64,000 nt of DNA, from NCBI GenBank assembly GCA_025358355.1, contig JANYJX010000095.1, positions 1-64,000 on the forward strand, written 5' to 3'. The DNA comes from Actinomycetes bacterium (GTDB lineage: Bacteria > Actinomycetota > Thermoleophilia > Gaiellales > Gaiellaceae). The notes beneath the pieces are model-generated. The model searched no databases. It saw nothing but the letters and a program-made list of their open reading frames with translations, and was not told the DNA's origin. Every line of letters starts with the position of its first letter. The first letter of the stretch is position 1. This document shows, piece after piece, positions 1-10,046 of this stretch. A program made the translations under genes and the position numbers.

Positions 1-270
1 GCATTGTTTGAGAAATTGGACTGCCGTCGTTGCCACTCACCGCCGACGTTCACGTCACCGCGAATCGTCGACGTCAAACTGAAAGATGAACAAGACACAA
101 CCAAATTCAATCCGCCCTCACTACGTGGCGTCAGCCAGAACGGCCCTTATTTCCACGATGGCCGCGCGACAACACTGGAAGCCGTCTTCACACAATTCCG
201 CCATCAACTCGACCTCGACTTATCGAGCGACGAATTGCGCGACTTGATTGCGTTTTTGAATAGCCTGTAG
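1..270 (+). CDS. Di-haem cytochrome c peroxidase-like protein, C-terminal fragment (5' partial)
   Basis: The reading frame is open from base 1 and ends at TAG 268-270, so only the last ~89 residues are present. They contain one c-type haem motif, CRRCH, followed by NPPSLRGVSQNGPYFHDGR, the usual C-terminal pattern of MauG/cytochrome c peroxidase family di-haem proteins, which reduce peroxide or oxidise proteins in the periplasm. The base composition (codons such as GAA, AAA, TTG, ACA) is less GC-rich than most of the window and matches the 3' part of the adjacent acnA. The sequence style resembles planctomycete c-type cytochromes, which is an inference. It may not belong to the same genome as the rest of the contig. 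Confidence 0.8.
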   Translation, partial: ALFEKLDCRRCHSPPTFTSPRIVDVKLKDEQDTTKFNPPSLRGVSQNGPYFHDGRATTLEAVFTQFRHQLDLDLSSDELRDLIAFLNSL

Positions 271-381
271 TGTGCCCAATGCGGGTTGATCGGGATGTTG
301 ATTTTGTTCGCGTTTATTGGCGGGTGCGGTCCAAGTGATTTCGGGAAGTCGTTTGAGAACGAATTCCCGTTCTTTCGCGGA
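271..381. other. Short intergenic region between converging genes
   Basis: This 111-base gap lies between the converging cytochrome fragment and acnA. It shares the lower-GC style of the left end. I see no convincing hairpin terminator. An ORF starting in it (286-651) runs antisense into acnA and is not credible as a gene. Confidence 0.5.
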
Positions 382-3117
<2,736 letters not shown>

Positions 3118-3194
3118 ACACTGATTCTGCCTGCTGCGGCCGCAATCTCGTCGAGATACGCGTTGACGGCAGTTGGCAGCCGTAAATTCCGGGC
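3118..3194. other. Intergenic region upstream of acnA
   Basis: A 77-base gap between the acnA start (minus strand) and the remains of a RidA-like gene (plus strand). It should hold the acnA promoter, but no confident -35/-10 pair or operator is visible. Confidence 0.4.
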
Positions 3195-3527
3195 GTGTCG
3201 CTCGTCCGCCTTACCCGTCTGGCTTGCGCGAGACTCCGGGGTATCACCACGTCACTGTCGTCGAGGCTTTGCGGCTTGCGTTCCTTGCGGGGCAGTGCCC
3301 GCTCGGCGCCACGGCGATCTCGTCGGCGCGGGTGATCTGCTGGCGCAGGTCGATCAGGTGGTCGCAAACACGATGCTCGCTCTTGCGACGATCTCGGCGC
3401 GGTGTGGACACGCCTACGCGAGTCGGCGCTTGCCGAGGCGTTCACGACGGCGCCGACGCTCGTTGGCGTCTCGTGCCTCGGCTACGACGGCCAGCTCGTC
3501 GAGCTCGACATCACCGCCGCGATCTAG
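3195..3527 (+). pseudogene. Decayed RidA/YjgF-family gene with two frameshifts and an internal deletion
   Basis: Three reading frames read in series give a RidA-family enamine/imine deaminase: first VSLVRL, then PSGLRETPGYHHVTVVEA and LAFLAGQCPLGA, then GDLVGAGDLLAQVDQVVANT, then LGAVWTRLRESALAEAFTT and LVGVSCLGYDGQLVELDI to TAG 3525-3527. The frame changes near 3212 and near 3310, each explained by one missing base. Near 3385 the text jumps from LALA to DDLGAVW, skipping roughly 20 residues usually found there. No single frame encodes the protein, so it is unlikely to be functional. The stop overlaps the 3' end of the converging MntP-like gene by a few bases. Sequencing error could explain the single-base losses but hardly the internal deletion. 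Confidence 0.75.
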
Positions 3528-4153
3528 CCCGCGATCCGCTCGACGAGGATCAAGGCGCCGAGCCCGAGGAGCGCTACCGCAGCAAGGCGCTCGGCCCACT
3601 CGCGAGCCGCCTCGCCAATCCGCGCGCCGAGCCGCAGCCCGAGCTGCGCGACGACGAATGCCTGCACGCCGATCAGGATGACCGCCGCGACGATCGACAG
3701 CCCAAGCAGCCCGATCGTGAAGCCCATCGCCAGCTCGTCGACGCTGATGCTCAGTCCGAGGGCGAAGAGCGCGAGGCCGCTGCGGGTGCTGAACCCCGCG
3801 ACCTTCTCGCCCTCGCCGCTTTCGTCGGCGAGCAGCATGTACCCGCCGAGCCCGAGCAACGCGACACCCGCGATGTACGGCGCGAGGTCGCCGATCGCCG
3901 CGCCCAGCCCGCGACCAGCAAGCAGCCCGACGACCGGCATCGCCATCTCGAACCCGGACAGGAGCAGGCTCACCCGAAGTCGCTCGCGTCGGGGCATGCC
4001 CTGCAGGCCGAGCGCAGCTGAGACGGCGAACGTGTCGAGGCCGAGCGGCAGGACGAACAGCGCGAGCTTCAGTGCGTGGTTAGGCGAGGCCGCCCTGGCG
4101 GTCGGCAGTGCGGATCTTCTCGACGGCCGCGAGGATCTCGTCGCGCAGATCAC
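3524..4153 (-). CDS. MntP-like putative manganese efflux membrane protein
   Basis: From about residue 29 onward the sequence is a six-segment membrane protein of MntP/YebN type: LALFVLPLGLDTFAVSAALGL, then an internal repeat with GLSISVDELAMGFTIGLLG. Both halves carry an acidic residue in the membrane (GLDTFAVS and SVDELAMG), typical of this pump family, which exports Mn2+ in characterised members. Family length is about 190 residues. The ATG at 4153 gives 209 residues and overlaps the upstream PH-domain gene by 74 bases. The 28 extra residues look non-homologous, so the true start may be a non-ATG codon near 4072. Substrate specificity is not provable here. Confidence 0.75.
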   Translation of the reverse strand: MICATRSSRPSRRSALPTARAASPNHALKLALFVLPLGLDTFAVSAALGLQGMPRRERLRVSLLLSGFEMAMPVVGLLAGRGLGAAIGDLAPYIAGVALLGLGGYMLLADESGEGEKVAGFSTRSGLALFALGLSISVDELAMGFTIGLLGLSIVAAVILIGVQAFVVAQLGLRLGARIGEAAREWAERLAAVALLGLGALILVERIAG

Positions 4154-4586
4154 GCGGCCGGTCGATGCCGATAAACCGGAGTTCCGCGTCGGATGCGTCG
4201 CCGCTGGCCGTGTCGAAATCCACGGCCCCGGTCTTCAGCAGGCGGTCGATTGGGCTCTGCACGACACGGATGTTCTGCACGCGATCGAGCGACGCCGAGT
4301 TCTCGTGACGCGACAGAATCCCGGTGCGGATCATCAGGTGCTTCGACGTGATCGTGTACCGCGTGAAGTGACGGCGCAGCCAGCCGACGGCGAGAATCAG
4401 CGCGAACCCGCCGAGGAAGACGACGATCCCGATCCACAGCGGCCAATCCTGCCCGGCCGACTTGGCGCCGATGATCACGACCAGCGGGATCAGGATCAGC
4501 AGCGTCCACTTGAAGTAGAAGGAGACGGTCGAGCGCCACGTCGGGTTGCCCTGCCAGATCACGTCTTCGCCTTCGAGCAGTCGCAT
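4080..4586 (-). CDS. PH domain-containing membrane protein (bPH2/YdbS-like)
   Basis: This 168-residue protein starts MRLLEGEDVIWQGNPTWR, typical of bacterial PH (former DUF304) proteins. Two hydrophobic segments follow at about residues 29-45 and 51-67. A soluble PH-like part has YTITSKHLMIRTGILSRHENSASL and DRVQNIRVVQSPIDRLL, a frequent signature of the YdbS/YdbT group. It probably sits in the membrane with the PH domain in the cytoplasm. The function of the family is poorly known. It precedes the MntP-like gene on the same strand and the two may share a transcript. Confidence 0.8.
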   Translation of the reverse strand: MRLLEGEDVIWQGNPTWRSTVSFYFKWTLLILIPLVVIIGAKSAGQDWPLWIGIVVFLGGFALILAVGWLRRHFTRYTITSKHLMIRTGILSRHENSASLDRVQNIRVVQSPIDRLLKTGAVDFDTASGDASDAELRFIGIDRPRDLRDEILAAVEKIRTADRQGGLA

Positions 4587-4619
4587 CGTGCGCAGGCTAC
4601 TCGCGGCGGCCGATGGATG

Positions 4620-5411
4620 TCACCTGTGGACGCCGATGATCGCTGCCCAGTCGCGTACACGGGCCTGGTCGAAGCCGAATGCGGCGATTGCGTCGAGACG
4701 CGCGCGCCGCCCCGGCCGGCGGTTGCCGTGCACCCAGTAGGCGGCGTCATACGCGGGGTCGCCGGTGCATGGGAGCGGGTCGATCGCGCACAGTCCGCGA
4801 CGCGCACAGACCAGGAGATTCCGCTCGTCGAAGTCGCCGTGGAGTAGGACGGCCTGCGGCGGATCTCGCTCGAGGTACGCGACTCTTGCAAGCGCCCACT
4901 CGGCTTTCGAGCTGCTGGCGCGTCCTTGATCCAGGGCGCGCGCGATCCTTCGGCGGGCTAGCTCGCCGAGCGTCTCCACGTCCGCAAGCGGCGGAATGTG
5001 CAGAGCACCGAGAATCGCGCCCACCTCGTCAGCCGACGCACTTGCTGGATGGGTTCCCGGCTGGATCCGCTCGAGCAGCAGCGCGCCGAGCGCGTCGTCC
5101 GCATCGAGCAACTCGGTCGCTTTGTTGCCGCCCCACGCGCGCAACGCGGCGATCTCGTCACGCGCCCGCGGCCATGGCGCGCCGATCTTCAAGATCGCCG
5201 CGGAGCCATCGGCCCGACGCGCCTCGCGCACGCGGGAAAGCAGCCCGCCTGGCAACTCCGGCCCGAGTTCGAGCTGCCAGCGGTTTGCGAGTTCGGCGTG
5301 CGTGGTCGGCAGGTCCGCGATCCACGCGCGGCCTTCCTCGCCGAACATGCGAGCGACGAACGCCCTGAAACCAGGCTCGACGTTCACCAGGGTGCTCACG
5401 GGTACCATCAT
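4620..5411 (-). CDS. Aminoglycoside/hydroxyurea phosphotransferase-like kinase (APH(6) type)
   Basis: This 263-residue protein has the protein-kinase-like fold signatures of streptomycin 6-kinase/hydroxyurea resistance enzymes. These include an N-lobe AAILKIGAPWPRARDEIAALR (lysine and following acidic residue), the catalytic loop LLHGDFDERNLL and the metal-binding CAIDPLPCTGDPAYDAAYW. Known members phosphorylate antibiotics such as streptomycin, but chromosomal actinobacterial copies often have unknown natural substrates, so resistance is not established. The start is uncertain. ATG 5411 lies only 5 bases from the divergent bolA start; a GTG about 12 bases inside (VSTLVNVEPG) is an alternative. 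Confidence 0.75.
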   Translation of the reverse strand: MMVPVSTLVNVEPGFRAFVARMFGEEGRAWIADLPTTHAELANRWQLELGPELPGGLLSRVREARRADGSAAILKIGAPWPRARDEIAALRAWGGNKATELLDADDALGALLLERIQPGTHPASASADEVGAILGALHIPPLADVETLGELARRRIARALDQGRASSSKAEWALARVAYLERDPPQAVLLHGDFDERNLLVCARRGLCAIDPLPCTGDPAYDAAYWVHGNRRPGRRARLDAIAAFGFDQARVRDWAAIIGVHR

Positions 5412-5416
5412 GAGGT

Positions 5417-5647
5417 ATGGCCGCGGACACCATTCGGGCGCTGCTCGAACACGCCTTTCCGGGCGACGAGATCGGCGTTCAGGACAGGACCGGCGGCGGC
5501 GACCACTTCCAGGTGACCGTTGCGTCGGGTCGCTTCGCAGGCCTCTCTCTGATCGACCAGCACCGCCTCGTCAACGCGGCGCTCGCAGTGCCGCTCGCCG
5601 ACGGGACGATCCACGAGCTCCGCATCACGACGAAGGGAACCACATGA
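5417..5647 (+). CDS. bolA: BolA family protein
   Basis: A 76-residue BolA/IbaG-type protein with HFQVTVASGRFAGLSLIDQHRLVNAAL, the fold's characteristic core and helix. In other bacteria BolA partners a monothiol glutaredoxin to bind or transfer [2Fe-2S] clusters. Its TGA overlaps the start of the glutaredoxin gene (ATGA), so the two are translationally coupled and very probably form a complex. GAGG lies only a few bases before ATG 5417. The divergent kinase start is only 5 bases upstream, so the promoter must lie inside that gene's coding region. Confidence 0.9.
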   Translation: MAADTIRALLEHAFPGDEIGVQDRTGGGDHFQVTVASGRFAGLSLIDQHRLVNAALAVPLADGTIHELRITTKGTT

Positions 5648-6018
5648 GCGCAACCACTGATCGAACGTTGGCCGACCGGATCAAGGACGTGATCGCGACC
5701 GAGCCGGTCGCCGTCTTTATCAAAGGCACGCCCGAGCGCCCGATGTGCGGCAACTCCGACCGTGCGCTGCGCGCGCTGCGTGATTCCGGCGCGCCGATTG
5801 CGACGGTCGATGTGCTGCTCGACCCGCAGATTCGCCAGGAACTTTCGGCGATCTCCGGCTGGCCGACGATCCCGCAGGTCTTCGTCAAGGGCGAGCTGAT
5901 CGGCGGCGCCGACATCTGCGAGGCGCTCGCGACAAGCGGCGAGCTACGTCAGAAGCTCGACGACGCGCTCGGGACAGAGCGCCAGCAGACGGTCAAGACC
6001 GTCGCGCTGACCGGCTAG
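5644..6018 (+). CDS. grxD: Monothiol glutaredoxin Grx4/GrxD with CGNS active site
   Basis: A 124-residue monothiol glutaredoxin involved in iron-sulfur cluster trafficking. FIKGTPERPMCGNSDRALRAL contains the active-site cysteine; WPTIPQVFVKGELIGGADI is the glutathione-binding TVP-like and GG(C/A)D region. The motif here is CGNS where most relatives have CGFS. This substitution keeps the single cysteine but changes the residue next to the cluster or thiol. It is coupled to bolA by a 4-base overlap, matching the known BolA-Grx4 partnership. The C-terminal tail after residue ~105 is poorly conserved. The stop overlaps that of the converging GntR gene. Confidence 0.9.
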   Translation: MSATTDRTLADRIKDVIATEPVAVFIKGTPERPMCGNSDRALRALRDSGAPIATVDVLLDPQIRQELSAISGWPTIPQVFVKGELIGGADICEALATSGELRQKLDDALGTERQQTVKTVALTG

Positions 6019-6698
6019 CGACGATCCGACCAGTGGGCGAACGCCGCCTCGACGTGCGTTCGCACGAGTGCTTCCGCCTGCGAGCCGTCCTGCGCCTCGA
6101 TCGCCGCGACGATCTCCACGTGCTCGGTGACATCGTCGTCCTGCCAGCCTGCGGCGAGGCGACGCTGAGCGAGTAGGCGCCGGCCGACGTCGGCGATCCA
6201 CAGCCCGTCGAGCAGCCGGACTAGCGCATCGTTTCGCGTCGCGGTCGCCATCGCCATGTGGAACGCGCGGCTCGCGTCGTGTGCATCGTCGGAGGAACGT
6301 GCGGCTCGTTCCTCCTCGATCGTGAGCCTCATAGCCTCGAGGTCGGAATCAACGCGTCGCCCGGCGGCGAGCCGCGCGATCGCTGGCTCGAGTACGAGGC
6401 GCGCCTCGAGTCGCTGCAGCACGCTGTCGAGCCCGATGTCGAGGACGAAGAAGCCGCGATTGACCTCGAACTCGACGAGCCCGTCCCCGGCCAGTCGCCG
6501 CAACGCCTCGCGCACCGATGTGCGCGAGATGCCGAGCTGATCGGCGAGCTCGGCCTGACCGAGTCGCGCGCCCGGTCCGAGCGCCCCCGAGACGATCAGC
6601 GAGCGGATTTCGTCATACGCGAGCCCGACAACGGAGCGGACGCGCAGCGTTCTCGCGGCAGGCGGCTCGGGCGTAGGTGTGGGCGTTGCGGTTGACAT
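6015..6698 (-). CDS. GntR family transcriptional regulator (FadR/FCD subfamily)
   Basis: A 227-residue regulator. After a proline/threonine-rich start (MSTATPTPTPEPP) comes a winged helix-turn-helix with LGQAELADQLGISRTSVREALRRLAGDGLVEFE at about residues 40-75. An all-helical FCD ligand-binding domain follows (RAFHMAMATATRNDALVRLLDGLW; VEIVAAIEAQDGSQAEALVRTHVEAA). FCD regulators usually sense small organic acids or amino acids and repress catabolic operons. It is transcribed away from the APC permease and the eight-gene catabolic cluster, so it probably controls that cluster. ATG 6698 was chosen because it precedes the recognisable N-terminus and abuts a palindrome. Confidence 0.85.
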   Translation of the reverse strand: MSTATPTPTPEPPAARTLRVRSVVGLAYDEIRSLIVSGALGPGARLGQAELADQLGISRTSVREALRRLAGDGLVEFEVNRGFFVLDIGLDSVLQRLEARLVLEPAIARLAAGRRVDSDLEAMRLTIEEERAARSSDDAHDASRAFHMAMATATRNDALVRLLDGLWIADVGRRLLAQRRLAAGWQDDDVTEHVEIVAAIEAQDGSQAEALVRTHVEAAFAHWSDRR

Positions 6699-6710
6699 TC
6701 GATGTTCGAA
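6698..6710. promoter_or_regulatory. Candidate GntR operator palindrome
   Basis: TTCGA-TGT-TCGAA is a perfect 5-3-5 inverted repeat lying at the first base of the gntR gene in the divergent promoter region. Its size and place fit a GntR-type operator that would control both directions. No binding data exist; assignment to this regulator is inferred from position. Confidence 0.45.
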
Positions 6711-6780
6711 CCTTATAACGTCGCCTCCGACCCGAGCAAGCTCGGCAGTCGTGGATCGACGACGAAGGAGGGGCGAGATC

Positions 6781-8367
6781 ATGAGCGAGACACCCGCCGC
6801 AACCCCAGGAGCGACCCCGGGAGCGAGCCCAGGAGCGAGCCCAGCAGCGAGCCTGGGCAAGAAGAACCTGACGACGATCCACGCGGTCGCGCAGGCGCTC
6901 GCGATCGGCCCGATGTTCTCGGCCGCGATCATCCTCGGCAGCATCTCTCGGCCGGATATCGGCGCCGGCTGGAACGCGACGCTTGCCGTCCTCATTGCCG
7001 GTCTCGGCGTTGTGGCAATCGCCTACACGATCTCGCTCTACGCGCGTCGCTTCGCTGGCGCCGGTGCGATCTACGAATACCTGACTCACGGTGCGCACCC
7101 GTGGGTCGGCGTACTCTCGGCCGGGTTCTTCTTCACGGGGGCGCTCTTCCTCGGCGGCGGCGGGATCTACCTCGCGCTCGGCATCCTCACCGACGGATTC
7201 TGGGAGACGCACGTCTCGCATTCGGGTCCCGCCTGGTGGATCTGGGGCCTGATCGGGCTTGGGATAGTGCTCGTACTGAACTATTTCGGCGTCCGGCTCG
7301 CGATCCGCGCGATGCTCACGTTCGCGGCGGTCTCGTTCATCCCGATGGTGATCCTTGCCTTCGTGATCATCGGCAAAGGAGGTGCAGGCGGGAACACGCT
7401 GTCCGTCTTCAACTGGCACGAGACATCGCTCTTTGGCGTGTCGCACGCGGGCGTGCTGGGAGGAGTTCTCCTCGGCATCTTGCTTTTCGTGGGCTTCGAA
7501 GCAGCGGCCTCGATCGGCGAAGAGTCGGCGGATCCACATCGCGCGATTCCGCGAGCACTGATCGGTACGGTGTCCGTTGCCGCCGTGTTCTTCGTCTTTA
7601 TCGCGTATGCCTTCTCGATCGGCTACGGCAAGACCGCGGTTGGCCAGGCAGGGTGGGCGTTCTCGCCTTCGGTGATGGACGATCTCGGCACGAAGTACAT
7701 CGGCTCGTGGTACGCCGGGCTCCTCGACGTGATCGTGATCCTCGACGCGATGGCACTTGCTCTCGCGATCTGCGTGATGATCGGCCGTGGCTTCTTCGCG
7801 CTCGGCCGGGACGGCTTGCTGCCGAAGGTGTTCGCCAAGACGTCGCGCCACGACACGCCGTGGGTCGGCAATCTGATGGTGGCCGTTGGTGGGATTGGGC
7901 TGCTCATCGTCGTCTGGGCGACCGACTATCTCGGGCGCTTTCTCGTACCCGGGCCGGATGGGAAACTGATCCCGGCGTTCCCGACGAACGAGTTCGCTGT
8001 TTTCATCCTCTCCGCGACGGTTGGCTCGTTCGCGATCGAGCTCGTGTATCTCGCGCTCGCCGTGTTTGCTTTCCGGCTCGTGAAGCAGAGCGGTAACAAG
8101 CTGTGGCAGTACGTGGTTGTGGTCGTCGCAGTCGCGACGCCCGTTCTCGGTTTCTACGGCGCGTTGAAGCCTGGGCCGCACGATCGGTCGAACTACAACT
8201 GGGAGGCGGCGTATTGGACGATCGGGTTGATCGTGCTCGCCGTTGTGTGGTTCTCGATCCTGCTGGCGACACGACGCGCGAACGTGGACAACGCCGCATC
8301 GCACGCTGCGGAGCACCACGGCGTCGCGCCGCTCGACGAGACGCTCGACTTCCGCCCGGCTGGTTAG
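6781..8367 (+). CDS. APC superfamily amino acid/amine permease
   Basis: A 528-residue membrane transporter with about 12 hydrophobic segments. AVAQALAIGPMFSAAIILGSIS and FAGAGAIYEYLTHG correspond to the first helices and the GAGA-type motif of amino acid-polyamine-organocation permeases. GFEAAASIGEESADPHRAIPRAL is the conserved loop 8 region (E-x-A-x-P). The start is ATG 6781 with GGAGGGG just upstream. The first 22 residues form an odd ATPGATPGASPGASPAAS repeat encoded by near-identical 12-base units. It is the first gene of the catabolic cluster, which implies that the pathway's substrate is an imported amine, amino acid or similar compound. Confidence 0.88.
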   Translation: MSETPAATPGATPGASPGASPAASLGKKNLTTIHAVAQALAIGPMFSAAIILGSISRPDIGAGWNATLAVLIAGLGVVAIAYTISLYARRFAGAGAIYEYLTHGAHPWVGVLSAGFFFTGALFLGGGGIYLALGILTDGFWETHVSHSGPAWWIWGLIGLGIVLVLNYFGVRLAIRAMLTFAAVSFIPMVILAFVIIGKGGAGGNTLSVFNWHETSLFGVSHAGVLGGVLLGILLFVGFEAAASIGEESADPHRAIPRALIGTVSVAAVFFVFIAYAFSIGYGKTAVGQAGWAFSPSVMDDLGTKYIGSWYAGLLDVIVILDAMALALAICVMIGRGFFALGRDGLLPKVFAKTSRHDTPWVGNLMVAVGGIGLLIVVWATDYLGRFLVPGPDGKLIPAFPTNEFAVFILSATVGSFAIELVYLALAVFAFRLVKQSGNKLWQYVVVVVAVATPVLGFYGALKPGPHDRSNYNWEAAYWTIGLIVLAVVWFSILLATRRANVDNAASHAAEHHGVAPLDETLDFRPAG

Positions 8368-8381
8368 CCACACTGCGGGTT

Positions 8382-10046
8382 GTGGACGTGCTCACTTGGC
8401 ACCCGGTCGGCCCGGCGGACGCTGCGCCGGACGGTGCGCTGCGCCGCGTCGAGGCCGGCGGTCGCGCAGTCTGCCTCGGTCGCGTCGACGGCGCATGGGT
8501 CGCATTCGACGACACGTGCACGCACGAGGAGTGCCCGCTTTCGGACGGTGAGCTCGATGGAAACGTGATCGTCTGCCCGTGCCACGGCTCGGAGTTCGAT
8601 CTCCGCACCGGCGACGTGCTGACGCCGCCCGCGCTCGACCCGCTGCCGATCTACGAAGTGCGGGAGCTTTCCGGCGAGCTCGAAGTGCGGTTCGCGCCGC
8701 CGCTTGCCGCGGCCGACGCAGTGCATGCGCGCGAGGATCACGTTCCCGAGTCGGTTGCCCGGGCCGCGACCGTCGCCAGGCCGTCGCTGGAAAGGATCAC
8801 GCTCGACGACATCGACCTCACCGATCTCGACGTCTGGGAGCGCGCCGTGCCGTACGACTGGCTCACGCTTCTCCGCCGCGAGGCGCCACTCTTCTGGCAG
8901 CCCGAGACCGACGGCAGCGGCTTCTGGGTGTTCACGCGCTACGACGACATCGTCCAAGTGTCGAAGGACTTCGAGACGTACAGCTCCGAGCTCGGTGGCA
9001 CGTCACTCGAGGATCTGACGCCCGAGGAGGTCGAGGCGCGCAAGTCGATGCTCGACATGGACCCGCCGCCGCACACGCGCCTGCGCGCGCTCGTGAACAA
9101 GGGCTTCACGCCACGGGTCGTCAACACGTACGAGGCGAGCATTCGCGGCATCGCCCGCCGGATCCTTGCGCAAGCGTTTGCCGGGGCTGCCGAGTTCGAC
9201 TTCGTAGAGAGCGTCGCGTCCGAGATCCCGATGTGGGTCTTCTCCGAGATCATGGGCCTGCCCGTCGACGACCGGCGGCTGCTGATCGAGCTCGGCGACA
9301 AGCTGCTCGGCAATACCGATCCCGATGTCGTCGGCGCCGAGAACGTGCAGGAGCTGACGGTGCAGGATCCGTCGATCCGCTTGCTGCCGTTCTCGAGCCC
9401 ATTCGCCGCCGACCTGATCGAGTACGGGCTGAAGCTCGGCGAGGCACGCCGCCGCGAGCCCCGCGACGACATCACAACGAAGCTCGTCGAGGCGGAGGTC
9501 GACGGCTCGCGGCTGGACGCGCGCGAGTTCGGCGTCTTCTTCATCCTGCTCACGACCGCCGGCAACGAAACGACGCGTCACACGATCAGCCTCGGGTTGC
9601 TCGATTTGCTCGCGCATCCGGAAGAGGCCGCGCGGCTCGTTGCCGATCCGTCGCTCTCCGGCTCGGCCGCCGACGAGATCCTGCGTCGCGCCCATCCCGT
9701 GCATCGGTTTCGGCGAACGGCCACGCGCGACGTCACCGTTCATGACAAGACGATCAGGGCGGGCGACAAGGTCACGGTCTGGTACGCGGCCGGCAACTTC
9801 GACGAGGAGAAGTTCGCCGACCCGTATCGCATGGACATCGCGCGTGAGCCGAACCGGCATCTGACGTTCGGACTCGGCGGGCCGCATTTCTGCCTCGGCG
9901 CACATCTCGCGAAGCTGGAGGTCAAGATCTGGCTCGAAGAGATGATCCCGTACCTGCAGCGCATCGAGCTCGCCGGCCCGCCGACGCGGCTTCGGTCGAA
10001 CTTCTTCAACGGCATCAAGCAGCTGCCGGTGCGGGTGGTCGTGTGA
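8382..10046 (+). CDS. Rieske ferredoxin-cytochrome P450 fusion protein
   Basis: A 554-residue two-domain protein. Residues 1-105 form a Rieske [2Fe-2S] domain with ligands in CTHEECPL (C46, H48) and CPCHGSEF (C65, H68). Residues ~130-554 form a full P450. It has the I-helix TTAGNETTRH, the K-helix EILRRAHPVHRFRR (E-x-x-R), and the haem loop FGLGGPHFCLGAH with C504 as thiolate ligand. RSNFFNGIKQLPV at the end resembles the CYP124/125/142 group. The fused Rieske domain probably delivers electrons directly to the haem, with a separate reductase needed. The start is GTG 8382, the first start codon after the permease stop; the longer 8103 ORF reads antisensibly through the permease. Within this operon it is the likely ring or side-chain hydroxylase. 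Confidence 0.88.
   Translation: MDVLTWHPVGPADAAPDGALRRVEAGGRAVCLGRVDGAWVAFDDTCTHEECPLSDGELDGNVIVCPCHGSEFDLRTGDVLTPPALDPLPIYEVRELSGELEVRFAPPLAAADAVHAREDHVPESVARAATVARPSLERITLDDIDLTDLDVWERAVPYDWLTLLRREAPLFWQPETDGSGFWVFTRYDDIVQVSKDFETYSSELGGTSLEDLTPEEVEARKSMLDMDPPPHTRLRALVNKGFTPRVVNTYEASIRGIARRILAQAFAGAAEFDFVESVASEIPMWVFSEIMGLPVDDRRLLIELGDKLLGNTDPDVVGAENVQELTVQDPSIRLLPFSSPFAADLIEYGLKLGEARRREPRDDITTKLVEAEVDGSRLDAREFGVFFILLTTAGNETTRHTISLGLLDLLAHPEEAARLVADPSLSGSAADEILRRAHPVHRFRRTATRDVTVHDKTIRAGDKVTVWYAAGNFDEEKFADPYRMDIAREPNRHLTFGLGGPHFCLGAHLAKLEVKIWLEEMIPYLQRIELAGPPTRLRSNFFNGIKQLPVRVVV

Noticed and set aside
6796-6860. Tandem GAGCGAGCCC-like repeats as a CRISPR or satellite
   Set aside because: They are in-frame coding repeats at the permease N-terminus, without spacers.
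6613-8373. A 586-residue minus-strand ORF opposite the APC permease
   Set aside because: Charged, low-complexity composition (many R, E, D, H) typical of the antisense of a membrane protein.
8103-8381. N-terminal extension of the P450 fusion ORF
   Set aside because: It overlaps the permease in another frame and looks like arginine-rich shadow translation; GTG 8382 is the sensible start.
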